The position numbers were made by a program, and so were the translations under genes. From NCBI RefSeq assembly GCF_000820165.1, contig NZ_CDDD01000015.1, forward strand, positions 1-64,000: a stretch of 64,000 nt of DNA. Reading direction: 5' to 3'. Position 1 is the stretch's first letter. Every line of letters begins with the position of its first letter. Under the pieces are notes generated by a model. It saw only the letters and a program-made list of their open reading frames with translations, was not told the origin of the DNA and did not search any database. Below, piece after piece: positions 56,812 to 64,000 of this stretch. This DNA is from Aeromonas taiwanensis. GTDB taxonomy: Bacteria > Pseudomonadota > Gammaproteobacteria > Enterobacterales > Aeromonadaceae.

Positions 56812-56834
56812 AGGGGCCATGACGGCCCCTTTTT
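56812..56834 (+). terminator. terminator after hemF
   Basis: AGGGGCC/GGCCCCT stem with short loop and T-run, six bases after the hemF stop. Confidence 0.85.
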
Positions 56835-56910
56835 ACTGGCCGATATTCGGCTTGTCCCCGCATCAGAAAACCCGTTAAATCGGGATATTGCCCCCTGATG
56901 GAACTCTTTG

Positions 56911-57732
56911 ATGGATCGTTATCTGGTTTTTGGCCACCCGGTGCGCCACAGCAAGTCCCCTTTCATCCATACCCTGTTTGCCAGACAAACCCAGCAGGAT
57001 CTGGAATATGGTCTGGCCGAGCCGGCTGTCGACAAGTTTGGCGAAGCCCTGCGTACCTTCTTTGCCCAGGGGGGCAGGGGATGCAATGTCACCGTGCCCT
57101 TCAAGGAGCAGGCATTCGCCCTGGTCGACCGGCTGAGCCCCAGGGCCAGGCGGGCGGGGGCGGTCAACACCATCAAGCTGACCGATGACGGCGTGCTGCT
57201 CGGGGATAACACGGATGGTGCCGGGCTGGTTGCCGATCTCAAGTCCCATGGCGTGGCGCTGGCCGGGAGCCGGATCCTGTTGCTGGGGGCAGGCGGTGCT
57301 GCTCGCGGTGCCCTGGCACCTCTGCTGGCCGAAACCCCGAAGGAAGTGATCATCGTCAACCGTACTCATGCCAAGGCTGAGCAGCTGGCTGCCGAGTTTC
57401 ACGATCTGGGGGCGGTCAGTGCCCAGACCTATGCCGGGTTGGCTGGCCGGTTCGACCTCATCATCAATTCGACCTCTGCCAGCCTGCAAGGGGAGTTGCC
57501 CCCCCTGGATCCTGCCCTTATCCATGCCGACATCACCATCTACGACATGATGTATGGTGCAACGGACACCGCCTTTATCGGTTGGGCCAAAGAACAAGGT
57601 GCGCGTCAGACGATGGACGGGCTCGGCATGCTGGTGGAGCAGGCCGCGGAAGCCTTCACCGTGTGGCGTGGCATCCGGCCTGGTACCAAGCAGGTATTGA
57701 GAGAGCTGAAACGCAATCTGGGGATGCTATAA
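56911..57732 (+). CDS. aroE: shikimate dehydrogenase
   Basis: A 273-residue AroE. N-terminal substrate domain [20 protein letters not shown] with catalytic Lys/Asp block [14 protein letters not shown]-binding [24 protein letters not shown], and C-terminal [14 protein letters not shown]. It makes shikimate from 3-dehydroshikimate in aromatic amino acid synthesis. ATG at 56911 is chosen over a TTG one codon upstream. Confidence 0.96.
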   Translation: MDRYLVFGHPVRHSKSPFIHTLFARQTQQDLEYGLAEPAVDKFGEALRTFFAQGGRGCNVTVPFKEQAFALVDRLSPRARRAGAVNTIKLTDDGVLLGDNTDGAGLVADLKSHGVALAGSRILLLGAGGAARGALAPLLAETPKEVIIVNRTHAKAEQLAAEFHDLGAVSAQTYAGLAGRFDLIINSTSASLQGELPPLDPALIHADITIYDMMYGATDTAFIGWAKEQGARQTMDGLGMLVEQAAEAFTVWRGIRPGTKQVLRELKRNLGML

Positions 57733-57803
57733 CCTGGCCTGTGGGCCGGGTGGCGTGGTTAATTAGCCGAGCCGGCTCACCCCGGCTCGTGGCGTTGATG
57801 GGC

Positions 57804-57843
57804 GCCCCAGCCTCTGCATATGCGCAGGGGCTGGGCCTCTTTT
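57804..57843 (+). terminator. terminator after aroE
   Basis: Hairpin built from GCCCCAGCC.../...GGCTGGGC with TCTTTTA following. Confidence 0.75.
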
Positions 57844-57906
57844 ATTTGGCTGCGTGCATTTGCTGATGCTCTACGAGCGCGGGTACAGGTCAATCCTATA
57901 TAAATC

Positions 57907-58077
57907 AATTTAAAAACAGAGACTTATTTGTCTTTTGGCCTGCGCCCTTCATCTTTTTTTCAGTTTTTTCTCTAAGCAGCGGAACTAGTGCGGCGAACTG
58001 CTGACTAACAAGATAGTTGAGGAAGTGCTAGCTAGTCACCTTTATAACGCCCCGGTATTCGTACTGGGGATTTTTTT
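57907..58077 (+). ncRNA. candidate small RNA upstream of spf
   Basis: A strong terminator lies at 58050-58077 (CCCCGGTA/TACTGGGG with loop TTCG and seven Ts) with no ORF in front of it. A TATAAA at about 57897 could give a start near 57907. The interval is AT-rich with short stems (GACTA/TAGTC at about 58003-58037). I do not recognise the sequence. Confidence 0.4.
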
Positions 58078-58142
58078 ATGCGGCTGATAAATAAAGAAAT
58101 TTATCTCTGTTACCTTGAGTGAAACTAAATTACATAAATTAC

Positions 58143-58171
58143 TTTCACTTTCTGCTGCTTTGCTGTACAGT
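58143..58171 (+). promoter_or_regulatory. spf promoter
   Basis: TTTCAC, a 17-base spacer, then TACAGT at 58166-58171 with TG one base before, seven bases upstream of the Spot 42 start. Confidence 0.7.
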
Positions 58172-58178
58172 TGTCTGC

Positions 58179-58282
58179 GTAGGGTACAGAGGTAAGATGT
58201 TCTATCTTTCAGACCTTTTATTTCACGTAATTGAATGTGGCTGAATAGCAGCCCCGATGAGTCATCGTCGGGGCGTTTTTTT
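58179..58282 (+). ncRNA. spf: Spot 42 small RNA
   Basis: The 5' part GTAGGGTACAGAGGTAAGAT...TTCAGACCTTTTATTTCACGTAAT is almost identical to E. coli Spot 42, and it ends in a GCCCCGAT/GTCGGGGC terminator with a T-run. Spot 42 is an Hfq-dependent sRNA that represses galK and catabolic mRNAs and is itself controlled by CRP in enteric bacteria. As in E. coli it lies beside engB, converging on it. PolA, its upstream partner in E. coli, is not in this window. Confidence 0.97.
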
Positions 58283-58328
58283 ATGCGCCTACGTTAGAGT
58301 AAATGCTTTAATTTGCGCAGTCTTTTGC

Positions 58329-58448
58329 TAAAATGAGACTGTTTCTTGAGGAAAACCAATCGTCTTTGTTCTCGAGAACTCGCTTTTTCCCAATTTTTTG
58401 AATTCATTTCTCAGGCCGGTCCGCAGCAGCGAGACTGGCCTCATTTTT
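58329..58448 (+). ncRNA. candidate small RNA between spf and engB
   Basis: An extended -10 TGCTAAAAT at 58326-58334 follows a TTTAAT at a 16-base spacing, and about 75-100 bases later comes a GACTGGCCT/AGGCCGGTC terminator (58413-58441, with G-U pairs) and TTTTT. Nothing codes in between. It could be a further sRNA or a 3' part of a Spot 42 read-through product. The 999-base gap between aroE and engB (minus strand) is thus almost all RNA signals. Confidence 0.4.
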
Positions 58449-58731
58449 ATCCTTCTTCATGCCCCTTTGGTAATAAACTTTCAGTTTCGTTTGTGATAAT
58501 CCTTTCGTCACATTTTTATAACTTGGGTGATGAAAACGGTGCCAAGGGTGTGAAAAGTTAATTCTCACAGCAGCCAAACAGGCTATCTATATGATTATAA
58601 AGGGTAGTGTGGTCGCGGGGCGCGTATCGAGATGACGGGCGGAGGGCGCTTGTCTGAGGCTGGGGAGGGATGAAAGTCTTTCAATCAGCGGAGGGTCAAC
58701 TCCGCTCATTGTCGCATGGAAGAGGAGCGGG

Positions 58732-59388
58732 TTACTCCTCTGTCTGATGCTCTTCGTCGGTGTCTGCCGGGTCGCTATCGGCATTGGACTGGTACCAGCC
58801 ACTCAGTGTCTGTGCCAGCTTCTCAACCCCGATATTGGTCAGGGAGGAGAATGCTTCAACCTGGATCTGCGGACCCAGCTCAGCCACCGCCTGGCGCACC
58901 TTGATCACCTGGTTGTTGCGGGGACCGGGGCTCAGCTTGTCAGCCTTGGTCAGCAGCAGCATCACCGGCAGTTCGCGATGGGAGCTCCACTCCAGCATGT
59001 TCATGTCGGTCTCTTTGAGCGGATGGCGGATGTCCATCAGGATGACCAGCCCTTTCAAGGACTCCCGGCGTTGCAGATATTCTGCCAGGGACTTTTGCCA
59101 CTTAAGCTTCATTTCCAGCGGGACTTGTGCATAACCGTAGCCAGGCAGGTCGACCAGGCGCTTGCCCGGCTCCAGTTCAAACAGGTTGATCAGCTGGGTA
59201 CGACCCGGCGTCTTACTGGTGCGCGCCAGATTCTTGTGTTTGGTCAAGGTATTCAATGCGGAGGATTTGCCGGCGTTGGAACGCCCTGCAAACGCAATCT
59301 CGACACCCCCATCATGTGGCAGGTGGCGGATGTCGGGTGCGCTGGTCACAAAATGCACCTTATTGAAATTCAGAGTTTGTGTATCCAA
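58732..59388 (-). CDS. engB: ribosome-biogenesis GTPase EngB (YsxC/YihA)
   Basis: A 218-residue GTPase. G1 loop [12 protein letters not shown] (residues 34-45), G3 DLPGYGYA, G4 LTKADKL. The order matches the EngB family, needed for 50S ribosome assembly. Acidic C-terminal tail [15 protein letters not shown]. Diverges from cytochrome c4 across 143 bases that hold a possible TAAAAT -10 for the latter. In E. coli it lies next to spf and csrC, as here. Confidence 0.95.
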   Translation of the reverse strand: MDTQTLNFNKVHFVTSAPDIRHLPHDGGVEIAFAGRSNAGKSSALNTLTKHKNLARTSKTPGRTQLINLFELEPGKRLVDLPGYGYAQVPLEMKLKWQKSLAEYLQRRESLKGLVILMDIRHPLKETDMNMLEWSSHRELPVMLLLTKADKLSPGPRNNQVIKVRQAVAELGPQIQVEAFSSLTNIGVEKLAQTLSGWYQSNADSDPADTDEEHQTEE

Positions 59389-59531
59389 CGTAAATTCCCC
59401 ATAGAGAGAGAGGGTTATAGAGTTACTTTTTTGTGAAATCGTGTAAAATGGCGTCGCTTAAACGCGTTTATTTTAACATGCCTTCGGCGGCATGGGATCT
59501 GGAAGCCTAATAACGAGAAAGTTGGAACGCC

Positions 59532-60149
59532 ATGAAGAACCTAGTCATTACACTTGCTCTGATGGTTGGCGTAACTGGGATGGCACAAGCCAAGGGCGAT
59601 GCCGCTGCGGGACAAACCAAGGCTGCCGTCTGTGCGGCCTGTCATGGACCGGACGGCAACAGCCCAGTCGACATGTATCCCAAGATTGCTGGTCAGCACG
59701 CATCATATATCAAAAAACAATTAGTTGAACTGAAGGCTGCCGCTTCCGGCCAAACTGGTCGGGTGGCCCCCGTCATGGGACCCATGGCACTGCCCTTGTC
59801 CGATCAGGACATGGATGACCTGGCTGCCTACTTCTCCAGCCAGAAGGTCACTCCGATCGCCGTGCCTGACGAGGTGGTCGCTGCAGGCAAGGCGCTTTAC
59901 ATGGGTGGAGACATGGCACGTGGCCTGGCGGCCTGCACCGCCTGTCATGGGCCCCGTGGATCCGGCGTCGAGCAGGCCAAGTACCCCAGTCTGTCGGGGC
60001 AGCACCCGGCTTACATCAAGGCCCAGCTGGTCGCCTTCCGTTCGGCGACACGGGACAATGATCCCAACGGTATGATGCGGGATGTGGCCAAGAAGCTGAC
60101 GGATCAGGATATCGAGGCGCTCTCCAAATATGTGGCAGGCCTGCACTGA
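59532..60149 (+). CDS. di-haem cytochrome c4
   Basis: A 205-residue periplasmic cytochrome with Sec signal MKNLVITLALMVGVTGMAQA and two CxxCH haem sites, Cys34-His38 (CAACH) and Cys135-His139 (CTACH), each with a downstream methionine ligand (MGPMALPLS, NGMMRDVA). It is a two-domain cytochrome c4 that transfers electrons to terminal oxidases. The ATG lies 143 bases from engB. It ends at a strong terminator. Confidence 0.93.
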   Translation: MKNLVITLALMVGVTGMAQAKGDAAAGQTKAAVCAACHGPDGNSPVDMYPKIAGQHASYIKKQLVELKAAASGQTGRVAPVMGPMALPLSDQDMDDLAAYFSSQKVTPIAVPDEVVAAGKALYMGGDMARGLAACTACHGPRGSGVEQAKYPSLSGQHPAYIKAQLVAFRSATRDNDPNGMMRDVAKKLTDQDIEALSKYVAGLH

Positions 60150-60173
60150 TCACTTCCTGAATCTATCTTGTTG

Positions 60174-60211
60174 AAAAGCACAGGGAACCATGGCGTTCCC
60201 TGTGCTTTTTT
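60174..60211 (+). terminator. terminator after cytochrome c4
   Basis: AAAAGCACAGGGAAC/GTTCCCTGTGCTTTTTT stem, one of the strongest in the window. Confidence 0.92.
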
Positions 60212-60248
60212 GACATTGTTCTCAACTTGTCAAAGTAGCCTGCCATTT

Positions 60249-60271
60249 TGTGAGAGATTTTCCATTCTCAC
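60249..60271 (+). promoter_or_regulatory. candidate UvrY/GacA site upstream of the csr RNA
   Basis: TGTGAGAGAT at 60249-60258 matches the first ten bases of the UvrY site reported upstream of E. coli csrB, and GTGAGA-N10-TCTCAC (60250-60271) is an inverted repeat. It is about 145 bases upstream of the proposed csr RNA start. BarA/UvrY control of Csr RNAs is established knowledge; binding here is inference. Confidence 0.5.
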
Positions 60272-60416
60272 GGCTTTCCGTGGCTGAAAAAAGTATGAAA
60301 TCCATATTGTATAGTCTATGTATTTCAATCTGTTAATGGCAGATTCTGCCTTATATCAGTACTTGGGTGCGTCCTTGGTTGATTGAGCAGGGCGTGAAAA
60401 TTGTTACAGTGTGCAC

Positions 60417-60740
60417 ATGGATTGATCGTGCAGGGCGGGACACCGCGTTCGCCGGTATGACAGGAGGTCGGCTCAAGGCATGGTGGTGATGAGCCGCACA
60501 TGCAAAGACCAGGATGGTGACCGCCAGGGATGCGCGGAGTTGCGGGATGCAACCACCCCAGTGGGAGGCAGGATGCCACCAGTTCGGGTTAAACAAGCAC
60601 ACGCATATTCAGGACAGGCCAACAAGGGTCAGGAAGACCCAACGACATGATGCGCAGCAGTACGCCCAGGGACAAGGCGATGAGACACCAGGGAACGGGA
60701 CTCGCATGACAGGATCAAGGCAGCTTCGGCTGCCTTTTTT
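60417..60740 (+). ncRNA. csrC: CsrB/CsrC-type small RNA
   Basis: About 324 bases between TTGAGC-N16-TACAGT (60383-60410) and an AAGGCAGC/GCTGCCTT terminator with six Ts (60717-60740). The transcript has more than ten GGA motifs in contexts such as CAGGA, AGGGA and CAGGAT, the hallmark of RNAs that sequester CsrA/RsmA, and no coding potential. E. coli csrC sits in the same place, between engB (yihA) and yihI. Whether it is csrB or csrC by orthology is not settled by sequence alone. The 802-base gap between cytochrome c4 and yihI is taken up by this RNA and its control region. Confidence 0.85.
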
Positions 60741-60951
60741 CTATTGGGTCATTAACCCGCCAAGGCATTCTGTGTCAAAATACCAGCAACATGCCCAGAG
60801 GATGCCGATCCTGCGGTGTTCAGCGACCCAAAATGGTCGAATTGGTGCGGGATCCCACTCTTGTTCCAGATTTACTGTTCCCCGCTTCAGCATGCTCCCC
60901 GGACGAAACGATACCGGGCGGGTTCAATCCAGTTATTTGTCGGAGTCATTC

Positions 60952-61527
60952 ATGTCGGCCAAACAACCCACCCGCAAGCCTACCGGCAAGCGCAAAGAAT
61001 CAGATGCCAGTGCCCAGGAAGGTCGTGAGCGCAAGCGCGCCGCCAAGCGCAAGGGCTTGAAGGCGGGCTCCCGCCAGCAGGTCGATCAGGCCACCAAAAA
61101 AGGCGGCAACAAGCAGGCCAAGGATCCGCGCATCGGTTCCCGCAAACCCATCGCCCTCGTCGTGGACGAGAAGAGCAGCAAGCCGCAGGCACCCAAGGCC
61201 ATTAAAGAGAAAAAGCTGGTGATGACGCCCGAGCAGGAGCTGGCCTCCATCGAGAATGATGATCGCCTCAACGATCTGCTGGATCGCCTCGATGCCGGTG
61301 AAACACTGGAAGCGGCAGAACAGGCCTGGGTCGACCAGCGTGTCGATCGCTATCAGGAGCTGATGGACGAGCTCGGCATCATCGACACAGACGAAGATGA
61401 CGACGGTGACTTCGACGACATCGAGTATGAAGAATCCAAGGCACCGGCTTCCGAAGACGAGCTGTGGGAGCGTTTCAACCAGGCTGACTACCAGCCTGAA
61501 GCCAAGCCCGAGCCGAAGAAAAAGTGA
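60952..61527 (+). CDS. yihI: Der GTPase-activating protein YihI
   Basis: A 191-residue highly charged protein: basic N-terminal half (residues 1-80, Lys/Arg-rich) and acidic C-terminal half with TPEQELASIENDDRLNDLLDRLDAGE and WVDQRVDRYQELMDELGIID. It stimulates GTP hydrolysis by the ribosome GTPase Der. The ATG at 60952 with CGGAG six bases upstream is preferred; a longer frame would run through the csr RNA and is unlikely. Its stop overlaps the next ATG by one base. Confidence 0.92.
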   Translation: MSAKQPTRKPTGKRKESDASAQEGRERKRAAKRKGLKAGSRQQVDQATKKGGNKQAKDPRIGSRKPIALVVDEKSSKPQAPKAIKEKKLVMTPEQELASIENDDRLNDLLDRLDAGETLEAAEQAWVDQRVDRYQELMDELGIIDTDEDDDGDFDDIEYEESKAPASEDELWERFNQADYQPEAKPEPKKK

Positions 61528-61979
61528 TGAGTGGATGGATGCTGGCCGCCCTGTTGGGGGGCCTTCTCTTGCTGGGGCTGGCGGTCTACGCCGGCACCCT
61601 GCTGGCCCGCCTGAAGCGGCAGCAGGATATGCAGCAGCGGGCAATTTCCGCCCGCAACGAGCGGATTCTCGAGAGCGTCAGGGTCATCGCCCATGCGGTG
61701 CGGGATGGTCAGTGCGACTACTCCGAAGGCGCCATCCGGCTGACCAACCTGCTGGATGCCTTGCAGATCAAGGGGGGGCGAGCCTTCGCCGACGAATTCC
61801 CCGGTCTGTACGGCCTCTACGACAAGGTGAAAGAGATGCCGACCCACGAGGCGCGGCGCGCCCTCAAGCGCAACGAAGTGATGAAGATGGATCTCGAACG
61901 CAGCGGCTACGAGGCCGAGCTGGAGGCGAAGATCCTCGACGATGTCGCCAGACTGAAGGATTTTCAGTTAAGCCGGTGA
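61527..61979 (+). CDS. DUF2489 protein
   Basis: A 150-residue protein with one N-terminal membrane segment (WMLAALLGGLLLLGLAVYAGTLL) and a DUF2489-like region (NERILESVRVIAHAVRDGQCDYSEGAIRLTNLLDAL). Function unknown. The ATG overlaps the yihI stop (TGATG), suggesting coupling, and hemN follows 28 bases later, so the three form one transcript. Confidence 0.85.
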   Translation: MSGWMLAALLGGLLLLGLAVYAGTLLARLKRQQDMQQRAISARNERILESVRVIAHAVRDGQCDYSEGAIRLTNLLDALQIKGGRAFADEFPGLYGLYDKVKEMPTHEARRALKRNEVMKMDLERSGYEAELEAKILDDVARLKDFQLSR

Positions 61980-62007
61980 ACGGATAACAAAGAAAGAGGA
62001 AGCAAGC

Positions 62008-63381
62008 GTGCAAGCAGAACAGATTGTGTGGGATCAGGCCCTGATCGAGAAATATAACTACAGCGGCCCGCGTTATACCTCCTATCCCACCGCGCTGGAA
62101 TTCAACGAGGACTTCGGCTATCCGGACTTCGTCCAGGCTGCGGGCCAGTATCCGGCGCGAAATCTGTCGCTCTACGTGCACATCCCCTTCTGCCACAAGC
62201 TCTGCTACTACTGCGGCTGCAACAAGGTGATCACCCGTCACCAGCACAAGGCCGATCACTATCTCGATTACCTCGAGCGTGAAATCAAGGCCCAGGCTCC
62301 CCTGTTCAAGGAGCGTCTGGTGACCCAGTTGCACTGGGGTGGCGGCACGCCCACCTACCTGAACGAACCCCAGACCCGTCGCCTCATGGCCATGCTCCGG
62401 GAGCATTTCCATTTCGCCGAGGAGGGGGAGATCAGCATAGAGGTGGATCCGCGCGAGATTGAGCTCTCCATGCTGGATGTGCTGCGTGAGCTCGGCTTCA
62501 ACCGCATCAGCCTGGGCGTGCAGGATTTCAACAAAGAGGTGCAGGTCGCGGTCAACCGCGAGCAGGACAACGACTTCATCCGCGCCATGTTGGTGCGGGC
62601 CCGCGAACTGGGGTTCCGCTCCACCAACCTCGACCTCATCTACGGCCTGCCGCACCAGAACCGGGAGAGCTTCCACCACACCCTGGAGGAAGTGCTCAAG
62701 ACCGACCCGGCGCGCCTTTCCATCTTCAACTACGCTCACCTGCCGAGCCGCTTCGCCGCCCAGCACAAGCTGAAGGAGGCGGACATGCCGGCCCCCCGGG
62801 AGAAGCTGGCCATGTTGCAGGACACCATCGCCTTCCTGACCGGTCGCGGTTATCAGTTCATCGGCATGGATCACTTCGCCAAGCCCGATGACGAACTGGC
62901 CGTGGCCCAGCGCGAGGGCAAGCTGCACCGCAACTTCCAGGGCTATACCACTCAGGGAGACTGCGATCTGCTGGGGCTGGGTGTCTCTTCCATCAGCATG
63001 ATCGGCGATGCCTATTCCCAGAACCAGAAAGAGCTCAAGGCTTACTACGCCCAGGTGGAGGCGCTCGGCCACGCCCAGTGGAAGGGGTGCTCCCTCAATC
63101 GGGATGACCTGATCCGCCGCGAGGTGATCAAGCGCCTCATCTGCGACTTCTCCCTGAACTTTGCCGCCGTCGAGCAGGCCCACGACCTGGTGTTCAAGGA
63201 GTACTTTGCCGAGGATCTCAAGCTGCTGCAGACCTTTATCGATGACGGCCTGGTACGCATGACGGACGAGGGACTGGAGGTGGTCTCCACCGGCCAGCTG
63301 CTGATCCGCAACATCTGCATGTGCTTCGACGTCTACCTGCGCAGCAAGGCGCGCCAGCAGCAGTTCTCCCGGGTGATCTGA
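62008..63381 (+). CDS. hemN: oxygen-independent coproporphyrinogen III oxidase
   Basis: A 457-residue radical SAM enzyme. The cluster motif is Cys62-x3-Cys66-x2-Cys69 in HIPFCHKLCYYCGCNKV, with an HxWGGGTPTYL SAM motif and LDLIYGLPHQNRESFHHTLE. It performs the anaerobic version of the hemF reaction. GTG start at 62008 behind AGAGGA. Confidence 0.96.
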   Translation: MQAEQIVWDQALIEKYNYSGPRYTSYPTALEFNEDFGYPDFVQAAGQYPARNLSLYVHIPFCHKLCYYCGCNKVITRHQHKADHYLDYLEREIKAQAPLFKERLVTQLHWGGGTPTYLNEPQTRRLMAMLREHFHFAEEGEISIEVDPREIELSMLDVLRELGFNRISLGVQDFNKEVQVAVNREQDNDFIRAMLVRARELGFRSTNLDLIYGLPHQNRESFHHTLEEVLKTDPARLSIFNYAHLPSRFAAQHKLKEADMPAPREKLAMLQDTIAFLTGRGYQFIGMDHFAKPDDELAVAQREGKLHRNFQGYTTQGDCDLLGLGVSSISMIGDAYSQNQKELKAYYAQVEALGHAQWKGCSLNRDDLIRREVIKRLICDFSLNFAAVEQAHDLVFKEYFAEDLKLLQTFIDDGLVRMTDEGLEVVSTGQLLIRNICMCFDVYLRSKARQQQFSRVI

Positions 63382-63403
63382 GCCGGTCGCTGCCGTTGGA
63401 AAA

Positions 63404-63432
63404 TAAAAAAACCGCCTCCCGGCGGTTTTTTT
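63404..63432. terminator. bidirectional terminator after hemN
   Basis: AAAAAACCGCC/GGCGGTTTTTTT stem with loop TCCC, between convergent genes. Confidence 0.9.
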
Positions 63433-63449
63433 ATTGGGTTTGTTCCTGC

Positions 63450-64000
63450 TCAGCGCTGAGCCGCGCGGGCACGCAGTTCGGCCTTCTCGGTCTCGCTCAG
63501 GAAGGCCAGGGTCAGGCCGTTTTGCTGGGCGGTGCGGATTTCGCCTGCCGTCATGCCGGCGGCCGGTGCGGCCACTTCATACTCGTGGGGCAGGTCGATC
63601 CCCTCCACTGCGGGATCGTCGGTGTTGAGACAGGCCAGTACACCGGCGGCCAGGAACTGGCGGATAGGATGCTCGGCCAGGCTCGCCACCGTGGTGGTCT
63701 GCAGGTTGGAGGTGAGGCAGGACTCGATGCCGATACGGTGCTCCGCCAGGTAGGCCATCAGGGCCGGATCCTGAATCGCCTTGACGCCGTGACCGATGCG
63801 TTCGGCACCGAGGTCGCGGATGGCCTGCCACATGCTTGCGGGGCCCGCTGCTTCACCGGCGTGCACGGTCACGCGCATGCCCGCATCCCGCACCCGGCGG
63901 AAGTGGTCGGTAAAGAGTTCACCCGGGAAGCCCAGCTCGTCGCCGGCCAGATCGACGGCGACCAGCTTGTCGCGATGGGCCAGGCAGGCCTCCAGCTCGG
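63450..64000 (-). CDS. add: adenosine deaminase (partial, 5' end beyond the window)
   Basis: The C-terminal ~183 residues of a zinc-dependent adenosine deaminase. HAGE ([11 protein letters not shown]), [13 protein letters not shown], the SNLQT metal region LTSNLQTT and NTDDPAV are all present. It converts adenosine to inosine. The start lies past base 64000. The nucleoside importer at 17.3-22 kb could feed it, but the genes are 42 kb apart. Confidence 0.94.
   Translation of the reverse strand, partial: ELEACLAHRDKLVAVDLAGDELGFPGELFTDHFRRVRDAGMRVTVHAGEAAGPASMWQAIRDLGAERIGHGVKAIQDPALMAYLAEHRIGIESCLTSNLQTTTVASLAEHPIRQFLAAGVLACLNTDDPAVEGIDLPHEYEVAAPAAGMTAGEIRTAQQNGLTLAFLSETEKAELRARAAQR

Noticed and set aside
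60514-60951. N-terminal extension of yihI through the csr RNA
   Set aside because: It has no ribosome site and is Arg/Gln-rich nonsense, while the ATG at 60952 fits the YihI family and has CGGAG.

Overview
The window reads as a chromosomal segment of a gammaproteobacterium, most probably Aeromonas (Aeromonadales). The GC content is high (about 60 percent by eye). Many gene neighbourhoods match E. coli order: ebgR-ebgA-ebgC-ygjI, fmt/def-dprA-smg-yrdD-tsaC-aroE, spf-engB-csr RNA-yihI-hemN, and an rrn operon ending in 5S-tRNA-Thr-5S. Several proteins (di-haem cytochrome c4, a NapF-type ferredoxin, the LysM-DprA pairing) suit an aquatic facultative anaerobe. The genus is inference from synteny and protein resemblance, not from a database search.

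Layout. 1-510 is the tail of an rRNA operon. 0.6-10.2 kb holds an ebg beta-galactosidase locus (repressor, enzyme, EbgC) with three near-palindromic operator-like sites and a CRP-like site. It is followed by two YgjI-type amino acid/organic cation permeases around ygjH, then a YfeH-type SBF transporter. 10.3-17.2 kb holds ovothiol synthase ovoA, a GIN-domain lipoprotein, a DinB-like protein and the glutathione-dependent formaldehyde pathway (fghA, adhC) with a divergent LysR regulator. 17.3-22.1 kb is a four-gene BMP/ABC nucleoside importer behind PurR-like boxes. 22.4-24.7 kb is SOS-regulated uvrD with a textbook LexA box.

24.8-27.4 kb is a sharply AT-rich accessory islet with two convergent genes. 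One encodes a HEPN-type protein whose reading frame is broken by one base in an A-run. The other encodes a protein with a PD-(D/E)XK-like nuclease signature. It is the best candidate for an undescribed (possibly defence) system here.

27.4-34.3 kb carries small conserved genes: lipoprotein, DUF1993, SRPBCC, CpcT-like, LysE with AraC, RarD, and a 57-codon membrane peptide. 34.4-40.6 kb is a polyamine/GABA/beta-alanine catabolic cluster (puuC, puuR, omega-aminotransferase, mmsA, class I amidotransferase). 40.7-45.7 kb has a CysB-family regulator, a PfkB kinase, nsrR, napF, a small membrane protein and rmuC. 45.8-51.6 kb is trkH, trkA, rsmB, fmt, def on the minus strand. 51.7-57.7 kb runs LysM protein, dprA, smg, yrdD, tsaC, hemF, aroE on the plus strand.

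57.7-60.9 kb is a small-RNA-rich zone: Spot 42 (spf), a CsrB/CsrC-type RNA with many GGA motifs and an upstream UvrY/GacA-like inverted repeat, and two further terminator-ended transcripts of unknown identity, around engB and cytochrome c4. A structured leader or sRNA with an intrinsic terminator one base before the tsaC start codon is another unexplained RNA element. The window ends with yihI, a DUF2489 gene, hemN and the 3' part of add (adenosine deaminase).
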